The notes: a model not told the origin generated them from the letters alone. A stretch of 64,000 bases of DNA from Sphingobium sp. BYY-5 (GCF_022758885.1 NZ_JALEBH010000001.1:1426001-1490000), one strand, 5' to 3'. Counted from the first letter of the stretch, positions 8,508-18,268 are shown. Program-made: numbers and translations.

Positions 8508-9680
8508 CTATAGCGCCTGCCCGGCGGCCCAGCCGCTGGCCCAGGCCCATTGAAAATTATAGCCGCCCAGCCATCCGGTGACGTCCACTGCCTCCCCGAT
8601 GGCATAGAGGCCCGGCGTCTTGGCCGCTTCCATGGTGCGGGACGAAAGACCGGCCGTGGCGATGCCGCCCACCGTCACCTCCGCCTTGGCATAGCCTTCG
8701 GTGCCAGACGGCACGAACGGCCAGTCGGCCAGGCGCGCGCCGGCCTGCCGCAATATCTTGTCGGAAAGATTGCCCAATTCCCCCTGCGCCCCGATCCGTT
8801 CCAGCAATGCGTCGGCCAATCGTTCGGGCAGTACCTGCCCCAGCACGCGGCGCAGGGCGACGCGCGGCCGCTCGCGCTTTTCATCCAGCAGCCAGTCGAT
8901 GGAGCGATCGGGCAGGAAATTGACCGGGATCGGCGTACGGTGCTGCCAATAGGAACTGATCTGCAACATCGCGGGGCCGGACAGGCCGCGATGGGTGAAG
9001 AGCGCCGCTTCACGGAACCGCGTCTTGTTCCAGCGCACCTCGACATCGGCCGACACGCCGGACAGCGACTGGAACAGCGCGTCCTCCGGCCCCAGGGTGA
9101 AAGGCACCAGCGCCGGGCGCGGCTGCACCACCGCCAGGCCAAAGCGCCGAGCGATATCATAGGCGAAGCCGGTCGCGCCCAGCTTGGGAATGGACGGCCC
9201 GCCCGTCGCCAGCACCAGCGCAGGCGCGCGATGCTCGACCGCGCCGATACGCACCCGGTATAGCCCGTCGCCATGGCCGATATCCGCAATCGGCTGGCCC
9301 AGCGCCATGGTGACGCCGCCCTTGGCGCATTCCTCTTCCAGCAGCGCGACGATCTGCCTGGCAGACCCGTCGCAGAAGAGCTGCCCCAGCGTCTTTTCGT
9401 GCCAGGCGATGCCATAGTGATCGACCAGCGCAATGAAATCCTGCGCCGTATAGCGGCCCAGCGCCGACTTGGCGAAATGCGGATTGGTGGACAGATAGCG
9501 GTCGGCCGCGGTGTGGATATTGGTGAAGTTGCACCGCCCACCGCCGGAAATCAGGATCTTCTTGCCCGGCGCATCGGTATGGTCGACCAGCAGCACCTGC
9601 CTGCCGCGTTGCCCCGCGACGCTGGCGCACATCATGCCCGCCGCGCCCGCGCCCAGGACGATCGCGTCATAATCAGCCAT
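8508..9680 (-). CDS. HI0933/BaiN-family NAD(P)/FAD-dependent oxidoreductase
   Basis: A 390-residue flavoprotein. The N-terminal dinucleotide fold has GAGAAGMMCA, and the signature PGKKILISGGGRCNFTN identifies the HI0933 (YhiN/BaiN) family. Near the C-terminus, AVDVTGWLGGYNFQWAWASG closes the FAD site. Members are poorly characterised; one clostridial member, BaiN, acts on bile acid intermediates, but that activity should not be carried over here. It directly follows the YaiI gene with no gap, suggesting co-transcription. Confidence 0.9.
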   Translation of the reverse strand: MADYDAIVLGAGAAGMMCASVAGQRGRQVLLVDHTDAPGKKILISGGGRCNFTNIHTAADRYLSTNPHFAKSALGRYTAQDFIALVDHYGIAWHEKTLGQLFCDGSARQIVALLEEECAKGGVTMALGQPIADIGHGDGLYRVRIGAVEHRAPALVLATGGPSIPKLGATGFAYDIARRFGLAVVQPRPALVPFTLGPEDALFQSLSGVSADVEVRWNKTRFREAALFTHRGLSGPAMLQISSYWQHRTPIPVNFLPDRSIDWLLDEKRERPRVALRRVLGQVLPERLADALLERIGAQGELGNLSDKILRQAGARLADWPFVPSGTEGYAKAEVTVGGIATAGLSSRTMEAAKTPGLYAIGEAVDVTGWLGGYNFQWAWASGWAAGQAL

Positions 9681-10136
9681 TCAGCGGCCCCGCTTCAAGC
9701 GCACCAGCGCCTCATCCAGCGAAGACAGAAAGCGCGACCGGTCGGCCTTGGAGAAGGGCGGCGGCCCGCCGATCGGATCGCCCACGGCGCCCGCGCGCAA
9801 ATCCGCCATGATCGCCCGCGTCGCGACGGCCGCGCCGATTGAACTCGACGTGAAGGGCTTGCCATTGGGTGCAATCACGACAGCGCCCGCCTTCAGGCAC
9901 CGGTCGGCGAGCAATATGTCCGCCGTGATGCACAGGCTATCCGCCCCCGCCCGCTCCGCAATCCAGTCGTCGGCGGCGTCGAAACCGTCGCTCACCACCA
10001 CCCGGTCGAGCAGGGGATGGGCGGGAATCCGGATCGGGCTGTTGCTGACGATTGTCACGGGCACTTCATGCCGCCAGGCGACCTTATAGATTTCCTCCTT
10101 CACGGGGCAGGCATCGGCGTCGACCAAAATCTTCAT
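9681..10136 (-). CDS. YaiI/YqxD family protein (UPF0178, DUF188)
   Basis: A 151-residue protein of the UPF0178 family, predicted to be PIN/nuclease-like on the basis of conserved acidic residues. MKILVDADACPVKEEIYKVA opens the protein, followed by SDGFDAADDWI, TADILLADRCL and PNGKPFTSSSIG, all typical of the family. It has no signal peptide, so it should be cytosolic. The biochemical role is not established. Its stop abuts the start of the downstream flavoprotein gene. Confidence 0.9.
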   Translation of the reverse strand: MKILVDADACPVKEEIYKVAWRHEVPVTIVSNSPIRIPAHPLLDRVVVSDGFDAADDWIAERAGADSLCITADILLADRCLKAGAVVIAPNGKPFTSSSIGAAVATRAIMADLRAGAVGDPIGGPPPFSKADRSRFLSSLDEALVRLKRGR

Positions 10137-10516
10137 GCCCGCGCGATAAGGGGATGGGGCGGTGGAGACAATGGGCTGGCAATAAATCCGTTCATGAAGG
10201 GGAAGAGAAACGCATAAGGATTCCCCTTGGCCTGCACGTCATGCTGAACTTGTTTCAGCATCCATTCCTCCGCTTGCGCCGAAATATTCGGAAGCGTAAC
10301 CGGCCGCCGCAAGGATATGCGGCCTTCTGATACGCCTCCGAAAAATCTGCTCCCGTGGCACGATGGATGCTGAAACAAGTACAGCATGACGGCGATGGGA
10401 GATGCCGGCGCTACCCCCTGCCCCTTCCTAAAACGGAAGGATTTTTCTGCCTCTACTTGCCGATAGGACCATTCGCCGCCTTCACCCCGCGATATTCCTG
10501 CCCTACATGGGTCGGC
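10137..10516. repeat. Intergenic stretch with a REP inverted repeat
   Basis: A GTCATGCTGAACTTGTTTCA arm starting at 10238 pairs with a near-exact complement ending at 10390 (ATGGATGCTGAAACAAGT then ACAGCATGAC), with roughly 95 bases between the arms. No gene is supported in the rest of this 380-base gap. Confidence 0.7.
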
Positions 10517-10939
10517 ATGAACGCCCCCCTGTATAACAAGGACATATTGCGGCTCGCCGCCAGCATCCCGCATCACCAGCGCCTGGCCGATCCGCAGGCA
10601 AGCGTCGAGAAACGCTCACCCACCTGCGGGTCGCGCGTGACGGCGGACGTGCGGATGGCGGGCGGCAAGCTCGCGGAAATGGGGTTGGACGTGAAGGCCT
10701 GCGCTCTGGGCCAGGCGTCGGCAGCGCTGATGGCCGCCCAGGCGATTGGCCTGACGGCGGAGGAACTGGCCGATGCGCGCGATCGACTGACCGCCTATCT
10801 GGCCGGGGACAGCGACGATCTCGATTTCTGGCCGGGCCTTGCGGTGCTGGCTCCGGCGCGCGCCTATCCCGCCCGCCACGCCTCGATCCGCCTGGGGTTC
10901 GAAGCCATCGCCGAAGCCGCGCGGATGGCCGACGCCTGA
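10517..10939 (+). CDS. IscU/NifU-like Fe-S scaffold protein
   Basis: A 140-residue protein with the N-terminal NifU/IscU fold. Two expected cluster-ligand cysteines are visible, in SPTCGSRV and VKACALGQASAAL. The third cysteine, normally in a C-terminal RxxCA motif, is absent: the corresponding stretch reads YPARHASIRLGFEA. This variant is common in alphaproteobacterial paralogues, so it may be a trafficking or regulatory relative rather than the main scaffold. ATG 10517 (MNAPLYNKDILRLA) is chosen because homology begins there. It shares one base with the following antiporter gene. Confidence 0.82.
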   Translation: MNAPLYNKDILRLAASIPHHQRLADPQASVEKRSPTCGSRVTADVRMAGGKLAEMGLDVKACALGQASAALMAAQAIGLTAEELADARDRLTAYLAGDSDDLDFWPGLAVLAPARAYPARHASIRLGFEAIAEAARMADA

Positions 10940-12741
10940 TGTCCGGTGCCACAAGCCCCATCAGCGCAACCGACATACTCTTGTCCGAAGGCGTCATCCT
11001 GCTGGGCGCCGCCGTCTTCTTCGTCATGCTCTTTCGCCGGTTCGGTCTGGGCGCCGTGCTCGGCTATCTGGTCGCGGGCGCGCTGGTCGGATCGCAGGGG
11101 CTGGGCCTGGTCGGCGGAGCCGAATCGAAGCTCGCCATTGCCGAAATCGGCATCGTCCTGCTGCTCTTCCTCGTCGGCCTCGAACTCCACCCGGCGCGGC
11201 TCTGGCGATTGAAGCGCGACATTTTCGCCCTGGGTCTGGCGCAAGTCGTCATATGCGGCTGCGCGCTGACCGCGATCATCTTCTATTCGACCGGCTTCAC
11301 CTGGGGCGCAGCGATCGCGCTCGGCCTGCCGCTTGCCCTCTCCTCGACCGCGCAGGTGCTGCCCAGCCTCAAGAGTAGCGGCCGCATCAACTCGCCCTTC
11401 GGCGAAAAGGTCTTCTCAATCCTGCTGTTCCAGGATCTCTCGATCGTCCCGCTCATCACCATCGTCGCCGCCCTCTCCCGCAATCCGACCGACGTCGGCG
11501 GCCCGCCGGGATGGATGATGGCGGGCTATACCGTCGCCGCAATCGCCGGCCTGGTGCTGGCCGGACGCTTCATCCTGCGCCCCCTCCTCGCGCTGGTCGG
11601 GCGGCTGGGGGAGCGTGAACTGTTCGTCACGGTCGGCCTGTTCACCGTCCTTGCCGCCGCCGCGCTGATGCACAGCCTGCATCTATCGACCGCGCTGGGC
11701 GCCTTCGTCGCGGGCGTGATGCTGGCCGATTCACCCTATCGCCACGAAATAGAGGCGGATGTCGAACCGTTTCGCTCGATCCTGCTCGGCCTCTTCTTCC
11801 TGGCCGTGGGCATGGTGCTGGATTTGCGCGCGGTGGCGGCCAACCCGCTCTTCGTCCTCTCCATGGCGGCGGCGCTGGTCATCACCAAGGCCGCGATCAT
11901 CTCCGGCCTCGCCCGCCTGTTCGGCATGAACTGGCAGCAGGCGCTGGGCGCGGGCCTGCTTCTCTCCCAGGGCGGTGAATTCGGCTTCGTCCTCTTCGCC
12001 CAGGCGCAGGGCGCATTGCTGATCGCGCCGCAGGCGGCCAGCCTGTTCAGCGCCATCGTCACCTTCTCCATGGCGACGACCCCATTCCTGATGCTGTTCG
12101 CCCGCCGCTTCGAATTTGCGCGGCCCAAGGATGGCGGCGACCTGTCCGGCCCCGAAGACGCGCCGCGTGGCAACGCCATCATCGTGGGCTATGGCCGCTT
12201 CGGCCAGACCGTCGCGCAGATGCTGATGGGCCACGGCTTCGGCGTCACCCTGATCGACAAGAAGCCCGCGCAGATCGAGGTGTCGAGCCAGTTCGACATG
12301 AAAGTCTATTATGGCGACGGCACCCGCATCGACCTGCTCCGCCGCGCGGGCGCTGAAGAGGCGCGGCTGATCGCTTTCTGCATCGACGATCCCTCGCTCG
12401 ACACCCGCGCGCTGGGACCGATCACCGAAGCCTTCCCGCAGGCCGCGCTGATGGTCCGCGTGTTCGACCGGCGGCAATTGCTGGCGGTGCAGGACATGGA
12501 TCTGGCCGGGGTGGTCCGCGAGGTCTACGAATCGGCCATCTGCATGGGCGTGCGGGCGATGCAGGCGCTGGGCGTGCCGCAGGAGGAAGTGGAAGAGGTC
12601 GAGCGCCAATATCGCGCCAATGATGAACAGCGTCTCGCCGTCCAGATCGAAACTGGCACTTTGCTGGCGGCCAAAGATTTGATGTATCGACCGGGCAAGG
12701 CGATGCGGTTGCTCAGTAGAGGGGATGGAGAAGAAATATGA
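10939..12741 (+). CDS. KefB/KefC-like cation:proton antiporter (CPA2)
   Basis: A 600-residue monovalent cation:proton antiporter-2. The N-terminal two thirds are about 12 membrane helices (RRFGLGAVLGYLVAGALVG, FLVGLELHPARLW, LALSSTAQVLPSL, LFQDLSIVPL). From about residue 410 an RCK/TrkA-N nucleotide-binding domain follows, with GYGRFGQTVAQML and a YYGDGTRIDLLRRAGA block. The family exports K+ or Na+, and Kef members are gated by glutathione adducts; no ancillary KefG/F gene is nearby. It overlaps the IscU-like gene by one base and the DUF423 gene by four. Confidence 0.92.
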   Translation: MSGATSPISATDILLSEGVILLGAAVFFVMLFRRFGLGAVLGYLVAGALVGSQGLGLVGGAESKLAIAEIGIVLLLFLVGLELHPARLWRLKRDIFALGLAQVVICGCALTAIIFYSTGFTWGAAIALGLPLALSSTAQVLPSLKSSGRINSPFGEKVFSILLFQDLSIVPLITIVAALSRNPTDVGGPPGWMMAGYTVAAIAGLVLAGRFILRPLLALVGRLGERELFVTVGLFTVLAAAALMHSLHLSTALGAFVAGVMLADSPYRHEIEADVEPFRSILLGLFFLAVGMVLDLRAVAANPLFVLSMAAALVITKAAIISGLARLFGMNWQQALGAGLLLSQGGEFGFVLFAQAQGALLIAPQAASLFSAIVTFSMATTPFLMLFARRFEFARPKDGGDLSGPEDAPRGNAIIVGYGRFGQTVAQMLMGHGFGVTLIDKKPAQIEVSSQFDMKVYYGDGTRIDLLRRAGAEEARLIAFCIDDPSLDTRALGPITEAFPQAALMVRVFDRRQLLAVQDMDLAGVVREVYESAICMGVRAMQALGVPQEEVEEVERQYRANDEQRLAVQIETGTLLAAKDLMYRPGKAMRLLSRGDGEEI

Positions 12742-13064
12742 TCGCGTTATTGGCCTGCCTGTCGGCAGCGATCGCTATCGGCGCGGGCGCATTCGGGGCG
12801 CATGGCGTCACCGATCCCAAGGCCGCCGAATGGCTGCGCACCGGCGGCCTGTACCAGTTGATCCACGCCGTAGCGGCAGTGGCCATCATGGGCCTGGCGC
12901 GCGGGGCGGCGGCCCTGCTGCTCGTCGGCGCGGCGATCTTCGCCTTCACCCTCTACGCCATGGCGCTGGGTGGACCGAAATGGCTGGGCGCGGTCACGCC
13001 GATCGGCGGCACGCTGATGATCGCGGGATGGCTCTGGGCCGCCTGGAGCTTCACCCGGCCCTGA
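12738..13064 (+). CDS. DUF423 small membrane protein
   Basis: A 108-residue inner-membrane protein of the DUF423 (YgdD) family. The family signature GAFGAHGV is at residues 18-25, followed by an HAVAAVAIMG-type helix and YAMALGGPKWLG, and ends in WLWAAWSF. About four membrane helices fill the length. Function is unknown. It is coupled to the antiporter gene by a four-base ATGA overlap. Confidence 0.88.
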   Translation: MIALLACLSAAIAIGAGAFGAHGVTDPKAAEWLRTGGLYQLIHAVAAVAIMGLARGAAALLLVGAAIFAFTLYAMALGGPKWLGAVTPIGGTLMIAGWLWAAWSFTRP

Positions 13065-13069
13065 AAGTC

Positions 13070-13215
13070 TGTTTGAAAATGCGCGGAAGAGCGCATTTTG
13101 AGGCGGCACCGGCCCTCTCCCCCACCCGGCCACCCATATGATACTGCCGTTGGGTGGCCGGGTGGGGGTGTGGGCCGGTGCCGCTATGCGCCGAAAGGCG
13201 CATTCCAAACGGACT
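13070..13215. repeat. Nested inverted repeat
   Basis: CCCCCACCCGGCCACCCA (13119-13136) and its exact reverse complement (13151-13168) form the inner stem. GGCACCGGCCC and GGGCCGGTGCC continue it outward, and degraded TTTGAAAATGCGC and GCGCATTCCAAA arms lie further out. It fills the gap before zur. Confidence 0.75.
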
Positions 13216-13259
13216 CGCCCGCACTTGCCGGACGCGGCGGCGGCGCATAGATACAGGGC

Positions 13260-13724
13260 ATGGCCGACCATCATCATCACCAGGAACCGACCGGCGCGAA
13301 GCTGGCCGACGCCGCGCGCGCTACGCTGGAGGCGCAGAACGAGCAATGGACGCCGATGCGCGCCGCCATTTTCGACGCGCTGGCGGCCGAGGAAAAGCCG
13401 GCCTCCGCCTATGACATCGCCGACACCGTGTCGAAGGCACGCGGCAAGCGGGTGGCGCCCAACAGCGTCTATCGCATCCTGGACCTGTTCGTGGCGAACA
13501 ACATCGCCATGCGGGTGGAAAGCGCCAACGCCTATATCGCCAACGCCCATCCAGGCTGCCATCATGACTGCATCTTCCTGGTCTGCCGCAACTGCAAGCA
13601 GGCCACCCATGTCGATGACGACAAGGTGACGGGCCAGGTCCGCACCATCGCCGAACAGGAAGGTTTCCGCCCCGAACGGCCGGTGATCGAGATATTGGGC
13701 GTCTGCGCCAAATGCGCAGCCTGA
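13260..13724 (+). CDS. zur: Fur-family zinc regulator (Zur-like)
   Basis: A 154-residue Fur-family repressor with an N-terminal winged helix (TPMRAAIFDALAAEEKPASA, NSVYRILDLFVANNIAMRVE) and a metal-binding dimerisation domain. Two CxxC pairs, CRNCKQ and CAKCAA, form the structural zinc site, and the HPGCHHDCIFLVC-like histidine/cysteine region is typical of Zur rather than Fur. A His-rich start (MADHHHHQ) may also bind metal. It probably represses zinc uptake genes when zinc is sufficient. No zinc transporter is adjacent. Confidence 0.85.
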   Translation: MADHHHHQEPTGAKLADAARATLEAQNEQWTPMRAAIFDALAAEEKPASAYDIADTVSKARGKRVAPNSVYRILDLFVANNIAMRVESANAYIANAHPGCHHDCIFLVCRNCKQATHVDDDKVTGQVRTIAEQEGFRPERPVIEILGVCAKCAA

Positions 13725-13725
13725 T

Positions 13726-13753
13726 GCGGTCGCCCGCCTGAACGAGCGACCGC
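13726..13753. terminator. Hairpin between convergent genes
   Basis: GCGGTCGC and GCGACCGC form an 8-bp stem just after the zur stop. No T-run follows on either strand, so it is at best a weak or factor-dependent terminator. Confidence 0.4.
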
Positions 13754-13772
13754 CGCCGGATCAGGTCCTAGA

Positions 13773-14489
13773 TCAGGCTTCGTTGGTCGAGAAGAAGGTT
13801 TCGTTCGCCGCCAGGATGAGCGGCCCGGCCCCGGTCTTCGGCGCGGTCGCGGGCCAGCGGGCGTCGAGCAGCCGATCCTTGGCGATGCGGGTGATCGACA
13901 CACTGTCGCCCTGATTGCCGCCCAGCACATGATAGGCGCTGCCATCCTCGCCGGCATAGAAGCCGACATGCCCCAGCCAGCCATTCCGGCTGCCGCGCCA
14001 GAAGACCAGGATCGCGCCCAAGGTCCGCTCACATGTCGTACCGAACCGTTGCCAGGCGCGCGCGCCCAGCGGATTGGCGGGCAGCGCCTCCCCCGCCAGC
14101 GTCGCGCTGACGCAATGGGCGACGAACAGGCCGCACCAGGGAATATCGTCCGAATCATAGTCGATCCCGGTATGTTTCGCCCAATCGATGATCTTGGGAT
14201 TATTGCCCGGCCCCACCACTTCACGCACGCCGATCAGGCGGCGCGCTTCCTGGAACCAGGGAATGGCGGGATTGTCCGCACTGACGATCTTTTCGGTTTC
14301 GCCGAGCAGGGCCTTCCACGTCTTGGGTCCGACGATGCCGTCAGCCACCAGACCCTCCGACCGCTGGAAAGCCTTGACGGCAGACTCTGTACGCCGCCCC
14401 CAAACACCGTCGATGATTCCCGGATCGAACCCCTTGCGCGCCAGCGTATGTTGGATCTGTTCAATCGCCGCTTTTGATCTACTTGTCAT
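13773..14489 (-). CDS. TIGR02594-family endolysin-like protein with PG-binding domain
   Basis: A 238-residue protein. Residues about 5-60 form a peptidoglycan-binding fold (IQHTLARKGFDPGIIDGVWG, VKAFQRSEGLVADGIVGPKT). The rest is the TIGR02594 cysteine-peptidase-like domain, with DDIPWCGLFVAHC (catalytic Cys) and WLGHVGFYAGED (catalytic His). Such proteins resemble phage or secretion-associated murein hydrolases. ATG 14489 is preferred over an upstream TTG at 14528 because AAAGGGA precedes it. No signal peptide is visible, as in holin-dependent endolysins, but no holin gene is adjacent. Confidence 0.82.
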   Translation of the reverse strand: MTSRSKAAIEQIQHTLARKGFDPGIIDGVWGRRTESAVKAFQRSEGLVADGIVGPKTWKALLGETEKIVSADNPAIPWFQEARRLIGVREVVGPGNNPKIIDWAKHTGIDYDSDDIPWCGLFVAHCVSATLAGEALPANPLGARAWQRFGTTCERTLGAILVFWRGSRNGWLGHVGFYAGEDGSAYHVLGGNQGDSVSITRIAKDRLLDARWPATAPKTGAGPLILAANETFFSTNEA

Positions 14490-14715
14490 GATCGCATCCC
14501 TTTTTGAAGAAATATTAAAATATCTCAAACAATTATGCGACCATCTATTGTCAGCCTTTCTATTTCATTACACGAAACCATCTTCTCTTCAATTTACAGA
14601 GTCCGTCATATCTTTTCATGACCGCCTATCTCCCGCATTTTCGGGCAGCTTCGGACAGATGGTAGCCATGACCGAATTTTCTTCCTAAATAGGACCATCC
14701 TTGCAGATTGGCTTT

Positions 14716-16635
14716 ATGAACGACCTACCCCACACACCGCTGCTCGATCAGGTCATCTGGCCGTCGGACCTGCGCACTCTCAAGCCCGAACAGCTTCGCC
14801 AGTTGGCCGACGAACTGCGGCAGGAGGTGATTTCCGCCGTGGGCGTGACCGGCGGTCATCTGGGGTCGGGCCTAGGCGTCGTCGAACTGACGACCGCCAT
14901 CCATTATGTGTTCGACACCCCCAACGACAAGCTGGTGTGGGACGTCGGCCACCAATGCTATCCGCACAAGATATTGACCGGCCGGCGCGACCGTATCCGC
15001 ACCCTGCGTCAGGGCGGCGGCCTCAGCGGCTTCACCAAGCGCGCCGAGTCCGACTATGACCCCTTCGGCGCGGCGCACAGTTCCACATCGATCAGCGCGG
15101 CACTGGGTTTCGCCGTCGCCAACAAGATGCAGGACAAGCCGGGCAAGGGCATCGCCGTGATCGGCGACGGCGCCATGTCGGCGGGCATGGCCTATGAGGC
15201 GATGAACAATGCCCGCGACGCCGGCAATCGCCTGATCGTCATCCTCAACGACAATGACATGTCGATCGCCCCGCCGGTGGGCGGCCTTTCCGCCTATCTC
15301 GCCCGGCTGGTGTCGAGCCGCGAGTTCCTGGGCCTGCGCGACCTTGCCAAGCGACTCGCACGCAAACTGCCCCGCCCGCTCCACAAGGCGGCGAAGAAGA
15401 CCGACGAATTTGCGCGCGGCATGGCGATGGGCGGCACCCTGTTCGAGGAACTGGGCTTCTATTATGTCGGCCCGGTCGACGGCCATAATCTCGACCAGTT
15501 GATCCCGGTGCTGGAAAATGTCCGCGACGCGGCCGAAGGGCCGTGCTTGATCCATGTCGTGACGCAGAAGGGCAAGGGCTATGCCCCGGCCGAAGCGGCG
15601 GCGGACAAATATCATGGCGTGCAGAAATTCGACGTCATCACCGGCACGCAGGCCAAGGCGCCGCCCGGACCGCCCAGCTACACCCATGTCTTCGCCCAGG
15701 CATTGATCGCCGAAGCGCAGCGCGATCCCGCCGTCTGCGCCATCACCGCAGCCATGCCGGCGGGCACCGGCCTCGACCAGTTCGAACTGGCCTTCCCCAA
15801 CCGCAGCTTCGACGTCGGTATCGCCGAACAACATGCCGTGACCTTCGCGGCGGGCCTGGCGGCGCAGGGAATGCGCCCCTTCTGCGCCATCTATTCGACC
15901 TTCCTGCAACGCGCCTATGACCAGGTGGTGCATGACGTGGCGATCCAGAATCTGCCGGTCCGCTTCGCCATCGACCGCGCCGGGCTGGTCGGCGCAGACG
16001 GATCGACCCATGCCGGCAGCTTCGATGTCACCTATCTCGCCAGCCTGCCCAATTTCGTGGTGATGGCCGCCGCCGACGAAGCAGAACTGGTCCATATGGT
16101 CCACACCTGCGCCATGCACGACAGCAGCCCGATCGCCGTGCGCTATCCGCGCGGCAACGGCACCGGCATCGCCATGCCGGAAGTCCCCGAGCGGCTGGAG
16201 ATCGGCAAGGGCCGCATCGTGCGCGAAGGGCGGCAGGTCGCGATCCTCTCGCTCGGCACCCGGCTGGAGGAAGCGCTCAAGGCCGCCGAAGCGCTGGAGG
16301 CCAAGGGCCTGTCCACCACCGTCGCCGACCTGCGCTTTGCCAAGCCGCTGGACGAGGCGCTGATCCGTAAGCTGCTGACCACCCATGAAGTCGCCGTGAC
16401 GATCGAGGAAGGCGCGATCGGCGGCCTGGGCGCGCATGTGCTGACCCTGGCGAGCGATCTGGGCCTCATCGACAATGGCCTGAAACTGCGCACCATGCGC
16501 CTGCCCGACATCTTCCAGGACCAGGACAAGCCGGAAAAACAATATGCCCAGGCGCGACTGGACGCCGACGCGATCGTGGACACGGTGCTGACCGCCCTGC
16601 GCCACAACAGCGTGGGGACGGAGGCGCGGGCCTGA
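14716..16635 (+). CDS. dxs: 1-deoxy-D-xylulose-5-phosphate synthase
   Basis: The thiamine-diphosphate enzyme that condenses pyruvate and glyceraldehyde 3-phosphate, the first step of the MEP isoprenoid pathway. Visible motifs are [14 protein letters not shown] near the N-terminus, the ThDP motif [19 protein letters not shown] with ILNDNDMSI, and a transketolase pyrimidine domain with [16 protein letters not shown] and [15 protein letters not shown]. The 639-residue length is usual. ATG 14716 ([13 protein letters not shown]) is preferred over the in-frame TTG at 14701. It supplies isoprenoids for ubiquinone and probably carotenoids, and its stop shares one base with the next gene. Confidence 0.96.
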   Translation: MNDLPHTPLLDQVIWPSDLRTLKPEQLRQLADELRQEVISAVGVTGGHLGSGLGVVELTTAIHYVFDTPNDKLVWDVGHQCYPHKILTGRRDRIRTLRQGGGLSGFTKRAESDYDPFGAAHSSTSISAALGFAVANKMQDKPGKGIAVIGDGAMSAGMAYEAMNNARDAGNRLIVILNDNDMSIAPPVGGLSAYLARLVSSREFLGLRDLAKRLARKLPRPLHKAAKKTDEFARGMAMGGTLFEELGFYYVGPVDGHNLDQLIPVLENVRDAAEGPCLIHVVTQKGKGYAPAEAAADKYHGVQKFDVITGTQAKAPPGPPSYTHVFAQALIAEAQRDPAVCAITAAMPAGTGLDQFELAFPNRSFDVGIAEQHAVTFAAGLAAQGMRPFCAIYSTFLQRAYDQVVHDVAIQNLPVRFAIDRAGLVGADGSTHAGSFDVTYLASLPNFVVMAAADEAELVHMVHTCAMHDSSPIAVRYPRGNGTGIAMPEVPERLEIGKGRIVREGRQVAILSLGTRLEEALKAAEALEAKGLSTTVADLRFAKPLDEALIRKLLTTHEVAVTIEEGAIGGLGAHVLTLASDLGLIDNGLKLRTMRLPDIFQDQDKPEKQYAQARLDADAIVDTVLTALRHNSVGTEARA

Positions 16636-18137
16636 TGGCCGGAGCCGACCGTGTCATGCGGTCGGCGATTGCCGGTGCAATGGGTGCCGCGCTGCTCCTC
16701 GCCCTGCCCGGCTGTCATCGCAAGGTAGAGGACAAGCCGCCGCCCCGTGCGGACGATCCCGTCCTGGCGCAGCAGAAATCCTCCATCCTGACCGCACCGA
16801 TCGAAGGGGATGCGGCGATCATCCGCCGCGCCATCGAAACGGCCGTGCCCCGCACCCTCTGGTCGATTGACCAGCCCGCCGCCCGCTGCATCCCGCCCCA
16901 GCGCATCAAGCTCTTCGGCAAACGGATCAAGGTCACGCCGCCGATAAAATGCACCATCACCGGCATCGTCACGCGCGGTCCCATCCGCTTGCGTGGCGAA
17001 GGGCAGGATATCGTCGCCGACATGCCGATCCGTGCGCAGATCACCGCGCGCGATGTCGGCGGCCGGTTGAAGGGCGAAACCGCGACCGGCGCAGCCATGG
17101 CCCATGCCCGTATTCGTCTCGACCTGACGCCCGGCTGGGCGCTGACCGGCAAGATCGGGCTCCACTATGACTGGACGACGCCGCCCGGCATCGATTTCCT
17201 TGGCCAGCGCATTGGCTTCGCAGACCAGGCGGACGAAAAGCTGCAACCCATCGTCCGCCAGTTGGAACGGGATTTGCCGCGCGAACTGGCGCGGGTCCAA
17301 CTGCGGCCCAAGGTCGAGCAGCTTTGGCGTCAGGGCTTCGCCACGCTGGGACTCAACGCCCGCGACCCCGCCGTGTGGATGCGCGTGACGCCGCAAAAAC
17401 TGCTTTATGGTGGCTATGCCCTGCGCGGCGACCGGCTGCGGCTCGACCTGGGGCTGGAAGCGATCACAGAGAGCTTCGTCGGGCCGCGCCCCACCGATCC
17501 GCAGCCAATTCCCCTCCCACCGCCTTCCCGCACCCGCGCCAATGGCCGTTTCACCATGGCGATCCCCGTCACCGCCGACTATGCGCAACTCGAACCGGTG
17601 ATCCTGCGTGCGCTCACCAAACGCGCGGCCCAGCCCTTCACCCTGCCCGCCATCGGCCCCGTGACCGCGCGGTTCGACACGGTGGAGGCCTACGGCACGA
17701 CCGACGGCCGGATCGCCGTCGGCATCACCCTGGCCGTCCATCCGGCGTCCGGCAGGATCGGCGACACTCATGGCCGCATCTGGCTGGTCGCCCGCCCGGT
17801 CAACAACCCCAATTCCGCCGAAGTCCGCTTCACCGACCTGACGGTCACGGGCGCCACCGACAGGGTGGCCGGCGACATGCTGGTCGCACTTGGCAGCAGC
17901 CCCGGCTTCTCCCAGCTTATTGCTACGTCGCTGACCCAGAATTTCACACGCGATCTGGACAATCTCCAGGGCAAGATCCGGCGCGCCATCGCCGAAAAAC
18001 GGCTGGGCGACCTCCTGATAAACAGCCGGATCGACCGGATGGAAACCGGCCAGATCCATGCCTATGGCGCAGGGCTGCACCTGCCGGTCGAAGCGCAAGG
18101 CACGGCCCGGATTCGCTACCAGCCAGCCCGGCGCTAA
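16635..18137 (+). CDS. DUF4403 family lipoprotein
   Basis: A 500-residue protein with a lipoprotein signal (hydrophobic run ending LLALPGC, Cys at about residue 31), so it should be a lipid-anchored envelope protein. The mature part matches DUF4403 in layout: repeated beta-rich halves each with an IRLRGEGQDI- or RFDTVEAYGTTDGRIAVG-type segment. The family is distantly related to lipid-binding BPI/SMP-like folds, but its function is not established. It starts on the last base of dxs. Confidence 0.78.
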   Translation: MAGADRVMRSAIAGAMGAALLLALPGCHRKVEDKPPPRADDPVLAQQKSSILTAPIEGDAAIIRRAIETAVPRTLWSIDQPAARCIPPQRIKLFGKRIKVTPPIKCTITGIVTRGPIRLRGEGQDIVADMPIRAQITARDVGGRLKGETATGAAMAHARIRLDLTPGWALTGKIGLHYDWTTPPGIDFLGQRIGFADQADEKLQPIVRQLERDLPRELARVQLRPKVEQLWRQGFATLGLNARDPAVWMRVTPQKLLYGGYALRGDRLRLDLGLEAITESFVGPRPTDPQPIPLPPPSRTRANGRFTMAIPVTADYAQLEPVILRALTKRAAQPFTLPAIGPVTARFDTVEAYGTTDGRIAVGITLAVHPASGRIGDTHGRIWLVARPVNNPNSAEVRFTDLTVTGATDRVAGDMLVALGSSPGFSQLIATSLTQNFTRDLDNLQGKIRRAIAEKRLGDLLINSRIDRMETGQIHAYGAGLHLPVEAQGTARIRYQPARR

Positions 18138-18205
18138 GAGCACAATGCGGAAACCCTGTTCTGAACCAGAGTTCCACAGAAAGGCGAGATAAAGCGCAAC
18201 ATCGT

Positions 18206-18268
18206 CATTGCGAGCGCAGCGAAGCAATCCATCGTCGCAACATGGATTGCTTCGCTGCGCTCGCAATG
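18206..18268. repeat. REP palindrome (ATTGCGAGCGCAGCGAAG type)
   Basis: Arms of about 26 bp (CATTGCGAGCGCAGCGAAGC onward, and its complement ending at 18268) flank a 9-base loop. It lies downstream of the DUF4403 gene, in a 285-base gap with no other supported feature. Confidence 0.85.

Noticed and set aside
12747..13610. Long antisense open frames against DUF423 and zur (and similar ones against ileS, dxs, sppA and gp12)
   Set aside because: High G+C leaves long open frames opposite real genes; these have Arg/Ala/Gly-rich, domain-free products.
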